This document shows positions 5,018-5,620 of a stretch of DNA of 5,620 bases, piece by piece; the stretch's first letter is position 1, and each line of letters starts with the position of its first letter. Source of the DNA: Planctomycetota bacterium (GTDB taxonomy: Bacteria > Planctomycetota > MHYJ01 > JACPRB01); assembly GCA_016200125.1 (NCBI GenBank), contig JACQFK010000140.1, positions 1 to 5,620 on the forward strand. Direction: 5' to 3'. The notes under the pieces were generated by a model. That model worked only from the letters and a program-made list of their open reading frames with translations. It had not been told where the DNA came from and made no database searches. The translations under genes and the position numbers were made by a program.

Positions 5018-5449
5018 CTACTTCGCCGTCAGGGCGGCAATCCGTTTCTTCTGGATCTCCAGCCGCCGCGCCGCCTCCTTGCTGTGGGAGACGACCCATT
5101 CCATGTTCAGGTACGCGGTGACCGCGATCTCCTTGCGGAGGCGCTCGAGATGAGGCTGGGCCTTGGCGAACAGGATCAGGCCCTCGCCGCAGTTCTCGGC
5201 GAAGAGCTCGAGGTGGAGCGCGCCGTGCTTCACGAGCCCCGCCGCCATCTCCCAGTAGGACGACACCATCCGGTACGCCGTGTTGAGCGGATGGTCGCCC
5301 TTCGTCACGGCGGCGAACTCGTCGAAGGACTTCGGAATGAACTTCGAGATCATGTCCTTGCGCGCTTCGCGCATGACCGGCTCGCGCCGGAAATCGTAGA
5401 GCTTGAGGATGAGTTTCGCGTCCGCCGCCGTCGCCTTCTTTCCGGCCAT
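5018..5449 (-). CDS. Conserved-looking protein of unknown function, 143 residues
   Basis: I cannot assign a function. The protein is soluble in appearance, with no signal peptide or membrane segment, and looks mainly helical. It opens with LILKLYDFRREPVMREAR (residues 13-30) and has further ordered segments: SYWEMAAGLVKHGALHLELF (64-83), CGEGLILFAK (86-95), and a basic C-terminal helix LEIQKKRIAAL. From memory, short proteins beginning 'LILKLYDLRRE' with a 'YWEMAA' segment occur in Acidobacteria and other soil bacteria and have no known role, but I cannot check this. The real-gene case rests on a perfect ribosome binding site, AAGGAG, 7 nt before ATG 5449 (minus strand), typical codon use and compact non-repetitive protein-like sequence. 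It converges on the LRR gene and diverges from the zinc-ribbon gene at 5579. Confidence 0.83.
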   Translation of the reverse strand: MAGKKATAADAKLILKLYDFRREPVMREARKDMISKFIPKSFDEFAAVTKGDHPLNTAYRMVSSYWEMAAGLVKHGALHLELFAENCGEGLILFAKAQPHLERLRKEIAVTAYLNMEWVVSHSKEAARRLEIQKKRIAALTAK

Positions 5450-5456
5450 TCACGTT

Positions 5457-5480
5457 CTCCTTGAATCGGGGCGCATCTTA
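5457..5480 (-). promoter_or_regulatory. Ribosome binding site and possible -10 box of the 143-residue protein gene
   Basis: On the minus strand, AAGGAG (5462-5457) ends 7 nt before ATG 5449, an ideal Shine-Dalgarno site. TAAGAT (5480-5475) matches the -10 consensus at four of six positions and would give a leader of about 20 nt. No acceptable -35 box sits at the normal distance, so the promoter part is tentative. Confidence 0.4.
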
Positions 5481-5534
5481 CCACCGGGGACCGGGGGCGG
5501 CGCAAGAACCTGTAGTATTCCCCCCGGGCCGGCG

Positions 5535-5540
5535 TATCAT
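5535..5540 (+). promoter_or_regulatory. Possible -10 box of the downstream zinc-ribbon gene
   Basis: TATCAT matches the -10 consensus at four of six positions and would give a leader of roughly 30 nt before ATG 5579. No convincing -35 box is present at the expected distance. It lies in the 129-nt divergent gap 5450-5578, which otherwise holds only G/C runs. Confidence 0.3.
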
Positions 5541-5578
5541 AGGAGCAGAACGCAGTTTGTGAAGGGGCGGAGAAGGCC

Positions 5579-5620
5579 ATGGCCAAGATTTTGAAGTGTC
5601 CCCGCTGCCAGCAGGACGCA
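5579..5620 (+). CDS. Zinc-ribbon-type protein, first 14 codons (cut by window end)
   Basis: The ATG at 5579 opens a frame reading MAKILKCPRCQQDA to the last base. The CPRC motif at residues 7-10 is the first half of a probable zinc-binding knuckle near the N terminus, as in many short zinc-ribbon or MJ0042-like bacterial proteins. A purine-rich ribosome binding site, GGAG (5569-5572), lies 6 nt upstream. The rest of the gene is outside the window, so its length, further cysteines and function are unknown. It is divergent from the 143-residue protein gene. Confidence 0.65.
   Translation, partial: MAKILKCPRCQQDA

Noticed and set aside
3048..5153. Plus-strand open frame of 701 codons
   Set aside because: It overlaps the nagA-like and LRR genes in another frame and the phosphodiesterase gene in antisense. 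It is highly Arg/Gly/Pro-rich and shows no domain.
290..5449. A single new multi-gene system
   Set aside because: Strand changes almost gene by gene, products belong to unrelated known families, and there are no mobile, defence or biosynthetic marker genes. An envelope-recycling theme (transpeptidase, phosphodiesterase, NagA-like) is possible but weak.
1..5620. tRNA, rRNA, CRISPR array, insertion sequence or riboswitch
   Set aside because: No cloverleaf, regular spaced repeat array, transposase or long structured leader was seen; intergenic gaps are mostly under 60 nt.

Overview
This is a GC-rich stretch of bacterial chromosome, with G or C in most third codon positions. It carries six complete genes that I can place, one tailless and one headless zinc-ribbon gene at the window edges, and very short intergenic gaps. 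The best lineage clue is the exported leucine-rich-repeat protein at 4294-5010. Its 'VTDAGLxxL' repeats and 'LKKALPSC' ending are the style expanded in Planctomycetota and related environmental lineages. I therefore infer a planctomycete-like or similar uncultured bacterium. This is inference, not proof. No mobile element, phage gene, CRISPR array, tRNA or rRNA was seen.

Layout: (1) 1-240, 3' end of a zinc-ribbon gene (+), closed by a textbook intrinsic terminator at 258-286. (2) 290-1309, tRNA-dihydrouridine synthase of the DusB/NifR3 type (-). (3) 1302-1868, a Maf-family nucleotide pyrophosphatase (+), head to head with dus so that the start codons overlap. (4) 1873-2463, a membrane-anchored YkuD-domain L,D-transpeptidase (-), converging on maf. 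(5) 2498-3280, an exported glycerophosphodiester phosphodiesterase (-), upstream of the transpeptidase gene. (6) 3340-4236, a short N-acetylglucosamine-6-phosphate deacetylase-like protein (+), divergent from the phosphodiesterase gene. (7) 4294-5010, the secreted LRR protein (+). (8) 5018-5449, a soluble protein of unknown function (-), converging on the LRR gene. (9) 5579-5620, the first 14 codons of another zinc-ribbon protein (+).

The genes do not form one recognisable pathway. Dus (tRNA modification) and Maf (nucleotide clean-up) are housekeeping functions. The transpeptidase, phosphodiesterase and NagA-like deacetylase touch the cell envelope: peptidoglycan cross-links, phospholipid head groups and amino-sugar recycling. 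That is a loose theme at best, and strands switch almost gene by gene, so most genes are probably transcribed alone.

The points most worth a second look are: a 28-bp imperfect direct repeat (24/28 identical, exactly 650 bp apart) that brackets the transpeptidase gene and contains the stop codons of three genes; a NagA-like enzyme reduced to the catalytic barrel with all expected catalytic residues kept; -10-like boxes only 6-10 nt before the start codons of maf, the nagA-like gene and the transpeptidase gene, suggesting leaderless or nearly leaderless mRNAs, in contrast to clear Shine-Dalgarno sites at neighbouring genes; and a Maf protein with substitutions at usually conserved active-site positions. 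I found no convincing evidence of a new multi-gene system.
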